21,253 nucleotides of DNA, taken from assembly GCA_036386655.1 (NCBI GenBank), contig DASVVG010000197.1, positions 1-21,253 on the forward strand, read 5' to 3'. The stretch is from JAHWJX01 sp036386655. Its GTDB lineage: Bacteria > Pseudomonadota > Alphaproteobacteria > Caulobacterales > Caulobacteraceae. The stretch's first letter is position 1, and every line of letters begins with the position of its first letter. The notes beneath the pieces are model-generated. The model did no database searches. It was not told the origin of the DNA and saw only the letters and a list, made by a program, of their open reading frames with translations. The position numbers and the translations under genes were made by a program. Below, piece after piece: positions 1-7,031 of the stretch.

Positions 1-669
1 GACACCGTGCCGACGGAGGCCCAGCTCGGCGTGCTGGTGGACAGCATCAAGGGGCTCGGCGAGATCGAACTGTCGCTGCTGGCCTACCGCCGCGGCGCCC
101 AGCGCGGCCTGATCCTGCACGAGCGCGGCTATCCGCTCCGCTCGACGCCGCGAGTGATGGCGGCGCCGGAGCCCGCCTTCGTGCTCGCGATCACCCGCCA
201 GGAGAGCCAGTTCGATCCGCGGGTGCGCTCCAGCGCGGACGCGCGCGGGATGATGCAGCTGCTGCCGGGGACCGGCCGCGACACGGCCCGGCGCATCGGA
301 ATCGGCTGGGACGAGGGCCGCCTCTGGGAGGCCGACTACAACATGCAGCTGGGCTCGGCCTACCTCGGCCAGATGTCCGAGAACTTCGGCGGCAGCTACA
401 TCATGGCCGCCGCGGGCTACAACGCCGGGCCGGGCCGACCGCCCCAGTGGGTGTCGTTCTGCGGCGATCCGCGGAGCCCCGGAACCGACCCTCTCGACTT
501 CATCGAGTGCATCCCGTTCTCCGAAACGCGGAACTACGTCATGCGCGTCATGGAGAACATGACGATCTACCGCGCCCGCCTGAACGGCGGACGCGCCCCG
601 CTGCGCCTCTCGCACGACCTTAAGCGCGGGGCCTCGCCCTACGCCGGCGGTTACAACACGGCGCGCTAG
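1..669 (+). CDS. Lytic transglycosylase (Slt family), 3' part only
   Basis: The reading frame is open from the first base, so the gene starts upstream of the window; a GTG at 7 is in frame but is probably internal. The product is the C-terminal part of a soluble lytic murein transglycosylase, a periplasmic enzyme that cleaves the MurNAc-GlcNAc bond of peptidoglycan and forms 1,6-anhydroMurNAc ends. Counting from position 7, the GH23-type SLT domain spans about residues 55-195. It contains the catalytic Glu in 'ITRQESQFDP' (residue 66, bases 202-204), 'GMMQLLPGT', 'AAGYNAGPGR' and the C-terminal 'IPFSETRNYV'. The upstream superhelical part and signal peptide lie outside the window. The TAG stop at 667-669 overlaps the stop of the convergent dehydratase gene, leaving no room for a separate terminator. 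The family call is firm; the exact subfamily cannot be judged from a fragment. Confidence 0.93.
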   Translation, partial: DTVPTEAQLGVLVDSIKGLGEIELSLLAYRRGAQRGLILHERGYPLRSTPRVMAAPEPAFVLAITRQESQFDPRVRSSADARGMMQLLPGTGRDTARRIGIGWDEGRLWEADYNMQLGSAYLGQMSENFGGSYIMAAAGYNAGPGRPPQWVSFCGDPRSPGTDPLDFIECIPFSETRNYVMRVMENMTIYRARLNGGRAPLRLSHDLKRGASPYAGGYNTAR

Positions 670-1646
670 GCGCCGGCGACGGCCCGGGCCAGCAGGTCCG
701 GGTCGATGTTGCCCCCGGAGGCGATCAGCAGGACGGTCTTGCCGCCCAACTCGAGCTTGCCGTGCAGCGCCGCGGCCAGCGGCGCCGCGCCGCCGGGCTC
801 TACGACCAGCTTCAAGTGGCGCGCGGCGAAGCCGACGGCCGCCAGCGCTTCGTCTTCGGTGACCGCCGCAGCGCCGCTGAGCAGGCGCTGGTTGATCGGG
901 AAGGTCAACTCGCCGGGAGTCGGCGTCAGCAGCGCATCGAGAATGCACGGCTTCGGCTCCTCGACCGTGACCCGCCGTCCCTGTTGCAGGCTCCGGGCGG
1001 TGTCGTCGTAACCCTCCGGCTCGACGGCGTAGATCTTCGTCGTCGGGCTCAGCCGCTCGAACGCGAGGCCGATCCCCGCGATCAACCCGCCGCCGGACGC
1101 AGGGCAGGCCAGCAGGTCCGCGCGGACGCCCCTGGCTTCGAGCTGGCGCGCGGCTTCGAGGCCGGCGGTCCCCTGCCCCACGATGATCAGCGGGTCGTCA
1201 AAGGGACGGACCAACACCGCGCCGCGCTCCGCGCAGATGCCCTCCGCGATCTCTTCGCGGGACTCCTTGACCCGGTCGTAAAGCACCACCTCGGCGCCGT
1301 ACGCCTTCGTCTGCGCGATCTTCACCGATGGCGCGTTGCTCGGCATCACGATCAGCGCCCGCGCGCCCACGAGCCGGGCGGCGAACGCCACAGCCTGCGC
1401 GTGATTGCCCGAGGAGTAGGCGACAACGCCGCGGGCGCGCTCGTCTTCGCTCAGGCGGCTGATCTTGTTGAAGGCGCCGCGGAACTTGAACGAGCCGGTG
1501 CGCTGCAGGCAGTCGGCCTTGACCCAGACGCGCGCGCCGGTCGCCTCGTCCAAGGCGTCCGAGCGGAGCAGCGGCGTCTCCACCACCTCGCCCTTCTGCC
1601 GCGACGCCGCGTCCAGGATGTCGTCGAAGGTCGCCGCTTCAGCCAT
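666..1646 (-). CDS. PLP-dependent threonine/serine dehydratase
   Basis: This 326-residue protein belongs to fold-type II PLP enzymes of the threonine ammonia-lyase / serine racemase group, which deaminate L-threonine or L-serine to 2-oxobutyrate or pyruvate. Visible features are the PLP Schiff-base lysine K54 in 'GSFKFRGA', the substrate-binding loop 'SSGNHAQA' (78-85), the phosphate-binding glycine loop 'PASGGGLIAG' (182-191) and the C-terminal 'ASGGN' (309-313). No ACT-like regulatory domain follows, so it resembles the short catabolic or racemase-like enzymes and not biosynthetic IlvA. Serine racemase or 3-hydroxyaspartate dehydratase activity cannot be excluded. It is the last gene of the minus-strand operon: its ATG (1646-1644) lies inside the end of the ABC ATPase gene, overlapping by 8 bp (ATGGCTGA). 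Its stop overlaps that of the convergent transglycosylase gene. Confidence 0.93.
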   Translation of the reverse strand: MAEAATFDDILDAASRQKGEVVETPLLRSDALDEATGARVWVKADCLQRTGSFKFRGAFNKISRLSEDERARGVVAYSSGNHAQAVAFAARLVGARALIVMPSNAPSVKIAQTKAYGAEVVLYDRVKESREEIAEGICAERGAVLVRPFDDPLIIVGQGTAGLEAARQLEARGVRADLLACPASGGGLIAGIGLAFERLSPTTKIYAVEPEGYDDTARSLQQGRRVTVEEPKPCILDALLTPTPGELTFPINQRLLSGAAAVTEDEALAAVGFAARHLKLVVEPGGAAPLAAALHGKLELGGKTVLLIASGGNIDPDLLARAVAGA

Positions 1647-2400
1647 TCGTCCTCGACCTCTGCGCCGCGAGCACCGGGCCCGCGGGCGTGTCCGCCCAGC
1701 CGCCCTCCAGCGCGAAGGCCGAGCGCAGCACCTCGGGCGAGAGCGCCCGGACGGGCGCGTCGTCGGCGACCACGCGCCCTTTGTCCAGCACCACGACCCG
1801 GGTGCAGAAGCGCGCCGCCAACGTCAGGTCGTGCAGGGTGACGACCACGGCCCGACCGGCGCGCGCCTCGTCCCGAAGCAGCTCGAGCGTGGCGAGCTGG
1901 GCGTCGGGATCCAGCCCGGCGGCGGGCTCGTCGAGCACCAGCAGCGGGGCGCCGGTGGCCAGCAACCGCGCCAGCAGCACGCGGGCGCGCTCGCCGCCGG
2001 ACATGTCGAACACGGAGCGGTGGGCCAGGTCCGCCGAGCCGACACGGGCCAGCGCGGCGTCGCCCAGCGCGTCCGCGCGTCTCGGCGGCTGCGTGACGGC
2101 GCCCAGCGCCGCGATCCGGCGCGCCGTCATGCCCCAGGCGACGCGGCGCTCCTGCGCGAGGTAGCCGACGCGTTCAGCCCGCCTTCGCGGCGACAGGCGT
2201 GCCACCTCTTCACCGAAGAGACGGGCTGAGCCGCGCGCGGCGACGAGACCGAGTGCGCCGCGCAGCAGCGTCGTCTTGCCGGCCCCGTTGCCGCCGACCA
2301 CGGCGGTGAGCGAGCCCTCCGGCACGACGAGCGCGGCGTCCACCAGGACCGTGCGGCCGCCGAGGTCGACAGACAGGTGCTCGACTTCCAGGGCGTTCAT
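1639..2400 (-). CDS. ABC transporter ATP-binding protein (BtuD/FecE type)
   Basis: This 253-residue cytoplasmic ATPase powers the importer encoded with the two upstream genes. It carries Walker A 'GGNGAGKT' (36-43), the Q-loop glutamine Q83 in 'GYLAQE', the ABC signature 'MSGGERARV' (133-141), Walker B 'LLVLDEP' (153-159) and the H-loop H190 in 'VVTLHDL'. The set is complete, so the protein should be active. The ATG at 2400-2398 overlaps the permease stop by 4 bp (ATGA). The frame stays open far upstream inside the permease gene, but that is only run-through in stop-poor DNA; homology begins at 'MNALEVEHLSV'. The family imports cobalamin, haem or ferric siderophores, and the sequence alone does not say which. 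Confidence 0.95.
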   Translation of the reverse strand: MNALEVEHLSVDLGGRTVLVDAALVVPEGSLTAVVGGNGAGKTTLLRGALGLVAARGSARLFGEEVARLSPRRRAERVGYLAQERRVAWGMTARRIAALGAVTQPPRRADALGDAALARVGSADLAHRSVFDMSGGERARVLLARLLATGAPLLVLDEPAAGLDPDAQLATLELLRDEARAGRAVVVTLHDLTLAARFCTRVVVLDKGRVVADDAPVRALSPEVLRSAFALEGGWADTPAGPVLAAQRSRTNG

Positions 2401-3371
2401 CCGCGCCAGCTCCGCGCCGCCCGCCAGGCGATCAGGGCGAAGATCGGCGCGCCTACGAGCGCGGTGACGACACCCAGCCGCAGCGGCTGCTCCGCCGGGA
2501 TCAGGCGGGAGGCGAGGTCCGCCAGCACCAGCAGGACCGCACCCGCCAGCGCGGAGGGCCACAGGGTCGCAGCCGGATCGTCCTTCCAGACGCCGCGCAC
2601 CAGGTGCGGCGCTGCAAGGCCGACAAAGCCGATCACGCCCGCCAGCGCGACGGCGGCGCCGGTCAGCAGCGAGGCCCCGGCCACCGCGGCGGCGCGCATC
2701 CGCGCCATCGGAAGGCCGGAGAGAGCGGCGGTTTCCTCGCCTAGCGTCAGGACCAGCAACGCGCGCGCGGCGTAGGCGGAGAGCGCGGCGCCGACGAGCA
2801 TCGGCGCGAGCGCCCACGCAACGTCCGTCATGCTGCGCGCCTCGACCGAACCCATCAGCCACGCGAGCACCTCGGCTGTCGTGATGGGCGACGGCGACAG
2901 GTTGAACACCAGGGCCGTCAGCGCGCCTGCGAAGGCGGAGAGCGCCACGCCGAACAGGATCAGCGCCTCGGGCTCGCGCAGCCGGGCGGCGACGGCGGTG
3001 ACGATCGCGCCGCTGACCAGCGCGCCCAGCAGGGCCGCAGCCTCGACCGCGCCGGCTGCTGCGCCCGCGCCCGCGGCGACGGCGACGGCGGCGAACAGGC
3101 CCGAGCCGGCGGAGACGCCGAGCACGCCCGGGTCGGCCAGCGGGTTGCGCAAGAGCCCCTGCATGACCGCTCCCGCCAGGCCCAGGGCCGCCCCCACCAC
3201 CGCGGCGGCGATCGAGCGCGGCAGACGGATCGACCAGACGATCTCGCCGGGCGCCGACGCTGGGTCGTTCAAGGCCTGCCGGTACTGCTCGGCCGTCAGG
3301 GGCGCCTCGCCGAGCAGGACACCGGCGGCGAGCGCCACGACCAGCAGGCCCACCAGCAGGACCCACCTCAT
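2397..3371 (-). CDS. FecCD/BtuC-family ABC transporter permease
   Basis: This 324-residue polytopic inner-membrane protein is almost entirely hydrophobic, with a membrane segment starting at residue 3 and several more to the C-terminus. Family hallmarks are 'IRLPRSIAAAVVGAALGLAG' (48-67), 'MQGLLRNPLADPGVLG' (70-85) and the cytoplasmic coupling region 'GVIGFVGLAAPHLVR' (245-259), which docks on the ATPase. These identify the FecCD permease family used for vitamin B12, haem and siderophore import. The ATG at 3371-3369 overlaps the binding-protein stop by 4 bp, and its TGA overlaps the ATPase start by 4 bp, as expected for subunits made in fixed ratio. No TonB-dependent receptor, TonB or ExbBD is encoded in the window, so the outer-membrane partner must be elsewhere. 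Confidence 0.94.
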   Translation of the reverse strand: MRWVLLVGLLVVALAAGVLLGEAPLTAEQYRQALNDPASAPGEIVWSIRLPRSIAAAVVGAALGLAGAVMQGLLRNPLADPGVLGVSAGSGLFAAVAVAAGAGAAAGAVEAAALLGALVSGAIVTAVAARLREPEALILFGVALSAFAGALTALVFNLSPSPITTAEVLAWLMGSVEARSMTDVAWALAPMLVGAALSAYAARALLVLTLGEETAALSGLPMARMRAAAVAGASLLTGAAVALAGVIGFVGLAAPHLVRGVWKDDPAATLWPSALAGAVLLVLADLASRLIPAEQPLRLGVVTALVGAPIFALIAWRAARSWRG

Positions 3372-4168
3372 CGGGCGGGCGCCCTCTCGGCCAGGCGAGC
3401 GACGCCTTCGCTCATGAACCAGGCAGGGCAGTGCAGGTACCGACCGGGCAGGCTCGCTGCGGTGCGCCCGCGCCTCAGCCGCTGCAGCACCGGATGTGCG
3501 GCGAGATCCCAACGCGCGTATCGCGCCATGTCGAAGAAGCCGAGCACGAAGGCCGCGGGCGGCGCCAGAACCAGCCGCTCGAGCGGGGCCGGCGCGAAGC
3601 CGGGCGCTGCGGCGGCGTTGCGCAGGCCGCTCGCCCGCAGCATCGCGTCGATCATCGAGCCCGCGCCCGCGGTGAACCCGCCGGGAGTGAGATACAGTGC
3701 GGAGCGCCCGCGCCACGCCCCCGCCGCGCGGGCGAGGTCGGCGTCCATGGCGGCTTCGAGCCGCTGGCCCTTCGGTTTCTGGCCGAGGGCCGCCGCGACC
3801 CGGCGCAGGTTGGCCCGAACGCCCGTGAAGTCCTGCGCGTCCTCGATGGTGATCACACGTGCGCCGCGCCGCTCCAGCGCGCGCACGAGCGGGGGATCGC
3901 CGCCCCAGTAGCGCACCACCACGTCCGGCCGCGCCGCAAACACCGCCTCATGGCTGGTCCTCCGCTGCGGGAGCCGGCGCGCGGCCGCGGCCAGGTGGGA
4001 ATCGCGGTCGTCGGCACGGTGCGAGAGGCCGACGACGGTCTCACGCGGCGCCAGCGCCAGCACGTACTGGTCGGCGCACTGATCGAGGGACAACACCCGC
4101 TGGGGCGCCGCCGAGGCCGCCCCGCACCACGCCAGCCAGAGCAGCGCGGCGAGCCGGATCACTCCCAC
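3368..4168 (-). CDS. Periplasmic substrate-binding protein (BtuF/FecB-like) of ABC importer
   Basis: This 266-residue protein has a Sec signal peptide with a hydrophobic core at residues 4-17 and a likely cut after 'AASA' (residue 20). The cysteine at 15 is preceded by Trp, so a lipoprotein signal is unlikely and the mature protein should be free in the periplasm. The mature part starts 'APQRVLSLDQCADQYVL', followed by 'ARPDVVVRYWGG' (79-90) and 'TPGGFTAGAGSMIDAMLRAS' (161-180), typical of class III (helical-backbone) binding proteins for cobalamin or siderophores. Cobalamin is my first guess, from overall resemblance to BtuF-type proteins, but it is unproven. The start is a GTG (4168-4166) overlapping the guaA stop by 10 bp; no other in-frame start precedes the signal peptide closely. 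It is the first importer gene and lies directly behind guaA. Confidence 0.88.
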   Translation of the reverse strand: MGVIRLAALLWLAWCGAASAAPQRVLSLDQCADQYVLALAPRETVVGLSHRADDRDSHLAAAARRLPQRRTSHEAVFAARPDVVVRYWGGDPPLVRALERRGARVITIEDAQDFTGVRANLRRVAAALGQKPKGQRLEAAMDADLARAAGAWRGRSALYLTPGGFTAGAGSMIDAMLRASGLRNAAAAPGFAPAPLERLVLAPPAAFVLGFFDMARYARWDLAAHPVLQRLRRGRTAASLPGRYLHCPAWFMSEGVARLAERAPAR

Positions 4169-5733
4169 TCGATGGTGCCCGGCGGCTTGGAGGTGACGTC
4201 GTAGACCACGCGGTTGATGCCGCGCACCTCGTTGACGATGCGCGTGGCGGCGCGGCCCAGCACCTCCCAGGGGAACTCGAAGAAGTCGGCCGTCATGCCG
4301 TCGGTGGAGGCGACGGCGCGAAGGGCGCAGACGTTCTCGTAGGTGCGGGCGTCGCCCATCACGCCGACCGTTTTCACCGGCAGCAGCACGGCGAACGCTT
4401 GCCAGATCCTGTCGTAGAGGCCGGCGTTCCTGATCTCCTCAAGATAGATCGCGTCCGCCTGTTGCAGGACGGCGACCGTGTCGCGGGTGATGTCGCCCGG
4501 GATCCGAATGGCGAGCCCCGGCCCAGGGAAGGGATGGCGGCTCACGAAGGCGTCCGAGAGGCCGAGCTCGCGTCCGAGCGCGCGCACCTCGTCCTTGAAC
4601 AGCTCACGCAGGGGCTCGACGAGTTTCATGTTCATGCGCTCGGGGAGACCGCCCACGTTGTGGTGGCTCTTGATCACTTGGCTGGGCCCCCCGGAGGGCG
4701 CGACGCTTTCGATCACGTCGGGGTAAAGCGTGCCCTGCGCCAGGAATTCCGCGCCGCCGATCTTCGTCGCCTCACGATCGAAGACGTCGATGAACAGGCG
4801 GCCGATTGTCTTCCGCTTCGTCTCCGGGTCCGACACGCCCGCGAGCGCGCCGAGGAACTCGTCCGAGGCGTCCACGTGCACGAGCGGGATGTTGTAGTGA
4901 TTGCGGAACAGGCTCACGACCTGCTCCGCCTCGTTGGCGCGCAGGAGGCCGGTGTCCACGAACACGCACGTGAGCTGGTCGCCGATGGCCTCGTGGATCA
5001 GCACCGCGGCGACCGACGAGTCCACGCCGCCGGAGAGGCCGCAGATCACCCTTCCCTTCCCGACCTGCTCGCGGATGCGGGCGATCGCCTCCTCCTTGAA
5101 GGCGGCCATGGTCCAGTCGCCAGAGAGGCCCGCGATCCCGTGGGTGAAGTTCCGGTAGATCGCAGCGCCGCGCGGCGTGTGCACGACCTCCGCGTGAAAC
5201 TGGATGCCGTAGAATTTGCGCCGCTCGTCGGCGATGGCGGCGTAGGGTGATCCCACCGAGGTGGCGATCACCTCGAAGCCTTCCGGGATGGCGGTGATCT
5301 TGTCGCCGTGGCTCATCCAAACCGGCTCGCGGTGGTCGACGGCCCCGATGCCGGCGAACAGCGGGCTGTCGTGGGTGATCACGATGTCGGCGCGGCCGAA
5401 CTCGCGGTGGTGACCGGCCTCGACGCGGCCGCCGAGCAGGTCGCACATCAGCTGCTCGCCGTAGCAGACGCCCAGCACCGGCACGCCCAGCTCGAACACC
5501 TTCGTCCCGATGCGCGGGCTCTCGGCTTCGGTGACGCTGGAGGGCCCGCCGGAGAGGATCACCGCCTTCGGCGCGAACTCGTCGAGCGCGGCCTCGGCTT
5601 TGTCGTAGGGGATGACCTCGCAGTAGACGCCGCTCTCGCGCACCCGCCGGGCGATCAGCTGCGTCACCTGGCTGCCGAAGTCGACGATCAGGAGGCGTTC
5701 GTGTCCGGGGGCGTGGCCGGCGGTGTCGGTCAT
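4159..5733 (-). CDS. guaA: GMP synthase (glutamine-hydrolysing)
   Basis: This 524-residue enzyme, of normal family length, converts XMP to GMP using ATP and ammonia released from glutamine, the last step of de novo GMP synthesis in the cytosol. The N-terminal class I amidotransferase domain (about 12-205) has the nucleophile C90 in 'GVCYGEQ' and the catalytic H180 and E182 in 'GIQFHAEVVHT'. The PP-loop ATP pyrophosphatase motif 'LSGGVDSS' (233-240) follows, and the C-terminal dimerisation domain ends 'SKPPGTIEWE'. The residue after the catalytic His is Ala (GCG), where most family members have Pro. The ATG at 5733-5731 overlaps the stop of the upstream methyltransferase by 4 bp; the frame is open further upstream but homology begins here. 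guaB, the preceding pathway step, is two genes upstream in the same operon. Confidence 0.98.
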   Translation of the reverse strand: MTDTAGHAPGHERLLIVDFGSQVTQLIARRVRESGVYCEVIPYDKAEAALDEFAPKAVILSGGPSSVTEAESPRIGTKVFELGVPVLGVCYGEQLMCDLLGGRVEAGHHREFGRADIVITHDSPLFAGIGAVDHREPVWMSHGDKITAIPEGFEVIATSVGSPYAAIADERRKFYGIQFHAEVVHTPRGAAIYRNFTHGIAGLSGDWTMAAFKEEAIARIREQVGKGRVICGLSGGVDSSVAAVLIHEAIGDQLTCVFVDTGLLRANEAEQVVSLFRNHYNIPLVHVDASDEFLGALAGVSDPETKRKTIGRLFIDVFDREATKIGGAEFLAQGTLYPDVIESVAPSGGPSQVIKSHHNVGGLPERMNMKLVEPLRELFKDEVRALGRELGLSDAFVSRHPFPGPGLAIRIPGDITRDTVAVLQQADAIYLEEIRNAGLYDRIWQAFAVLLPVKTVGVMGDARTYENVCALRAVASTDGMTADFFEFPWEVLGRAATRIVNEVRGINRVVYDVTSKPPGTIEWE

Positions 5734-7031
5734 GCGGAGCGTTCGAAGAGCGCGATGAAGAAGCCGTCCGTGCCGGTGCGGCGGGGCGTGAGCTGGAGCG
5801 TATGGCCGTCCCCCGCCAGCTCCGCAAGGCGCGCGCGGCCGGCGTCCGTCAGGTCGGGGGTGTCCACCGCCGTCGCCACCCGCGCCGGCGTGAAGTCGGA
5901 GTGCTCCGCGGCGAAGGTGGCGGCGCTGTCCTCGTTCTCGCGGCCGAGCACGGAGCAGGTCACGTAGACCAGGCGGCCGCCGGGCCGGACGAGCCGGGCG
6001 GCGCGGCGGAGCACCGTCACCTGCGTGTCGTGGAAGCGCTCCACGGCCGCTTCGTCCAGCTTCCACGCCGTCTCGGGGCGGCGTCGCCACGTGCCCGAGC
6101 CTGAGCACGGCGCGTCGACGAAGACGAGGTCGGCGGCGCCTTCCAGGTCCTCCACGCCCGTACCGTCGGGCCCCAGCACGCGCAGGTCGGCCGCGAGCCC
6201 CGCCCGCTCGAGGCGCGGGCGCACGGCGGCCACGCGCTTCGGATCGACGTCGCACGCGACCAGCGTCCCCTCCCCCCGCTGGTCCTGCCGCAGCGCGAGG
6301 GTCTTGCCGCCGCCGCCGGCGCAGTAGTCCACGACGGTCTCACCGGGCGCGGCTCGCGCCAGCCAGGCGGCGAGTTGGCTGCCCTCGTCCTGGATCTCCA
6401 CGCGGCCGTCGCGGAAGGCGGGGAGCGCCTGCACGTTCGGGGGCGGCTCCGCCGGAAGCCGCAGGCCCCATGCGGAATAGGGCGTCGGCTCCGGCTGCAG
6501 ATTTTCGGCGCCGAGCGCTTCGGCCGCTTCTTCGAGGCTTCCCTTCAGCGCGTTCACCCGGAGGTCGATGGGCGCCCGCGGCGTCATCAGAGCCTCGGCC
6601 TCGGCGGCCCAGTCGTCGCCGAAGCGGCGCTGGAAGTCGGCGGCCGCGAAGGCGGGCAGCCCGGCGCGCACCCACTCCGGCGGCTCGCCACCCACCGAGG
6701 ACAACCTCGCCCGCTCCCCCGGCGTCAGCGGCTCGGGTCCGTATCCGGCCCCGCTGTAAAGCGGCTCGATCTCCGCAAGCGGCAGGCCGTCCGTCAGTGC
6801 GAGCGAGAACAGGACGAGCGTCCGGCCGCCCTCCCCGCCGCCCGCCCACACGAGGCGCACGCGGTTGCGCAGGCAGCGGTAGACGCGGTCCGCAATGGCG
6901 CGGCGATCCTTCGATCCGGCGTAGCGGTGAGCGCGGCCCCAGTCGTGCAACACCTGCTCGGCCGGCGCGCGCGAGCCCGCGATCTGGTCGAGCACCTCGG
7001 CCGCGGCGGCGAGTCGCGCGGCCGGGGTCAG
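5730..7031 (-). CDS. RsmB/NOP-family rRNA (cytosine-5) methyltransferase, CTG start
   Basis: This 433-residue SAM-dependent RNA m5C methyltransferase resembles RsmB, which modifies 16S rRNA C967 in E. coli. An N-terminal NusB-like helical region (about 1-80) precedes the Rossmann-fold catalytic domain. Visible motifs are SAM-binding 'DYCAGGGGKT' (235-244), 'DAPCSGSGTWRRRPE' with C309, and 'YVTCSVLGRENED' with C359, giving the two conserved cysteines of the class. The start is chosen at CTG 7031-7029, which overlaps the guaB TGA (CTGA), because the family-like N-terminus 'TPAARLAAAAEVLDQ' begins right there and no ATG, GTG or TTG lies close upstream. The alternative is GTG at 6995-6993, which would remove 12 residues. 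Other rRNA cytosines are possible targets, so no symbol is given. Confidence 0.9.
   Translation of the reverse strand: MTPAARLAAAAEVLDQIAGSRAPAEQVLHDWGRAHRYAGSKDRRAIADRVYRCLRNRVRLVWAGGGEGGRTLVLFSLALTDGLPLAEIEPLYSGAGYGPEPLTPGERARLSSVGGEPPEWVRAGLPAFAAADFQRRFGDDWAAEAEALMTPRAPIDLRVNALKGSLEEAAEALGAENLQPEPTPYSAWGLRLPAEPPPNVQALPAFRDGRVEIQDEGSQLAAWLARAAPGETVVDYCAGGGGKTLALRQDQRGEGTLVACDVDPKRVAAVRPRLERAGLAADLRVLGPDGTGVEDLEGAADLVFVDAPCSGSGTWRRRPETAWKLDEAAVERFHDTQVTVLRRAARLVRPGGRLVYVTCSVLGRENEDSAATFAAEHSDFTPARVATAVDTPDLTDAGRARLAELAGDGHTLQLTPRRTGTDGFFIALFERSA

Noticed and set aside
666..1646. Biosynthetic threonine deaminase IlvA
   Set aside because: The protein ends after the catalytic domain and lacks the ACT-like regulatory region, so a short threonine/serine dehydratase call is safer.
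1639..3366. Apparent permease-ATPase fusion of 575 residues
   Set aside because: The upstream part is an off-frame reading of the permease gene; the ATPase homology starts at the ATG at 2400, which overlaps the permease stop.
3368..4168. Possible lipoprotein signal around Cys15 of the binding protein
   Set aside because: The residue before the Cys is Trp, which does not fit a lipobox, and a normal signal peptidase I site (AASA) follows.
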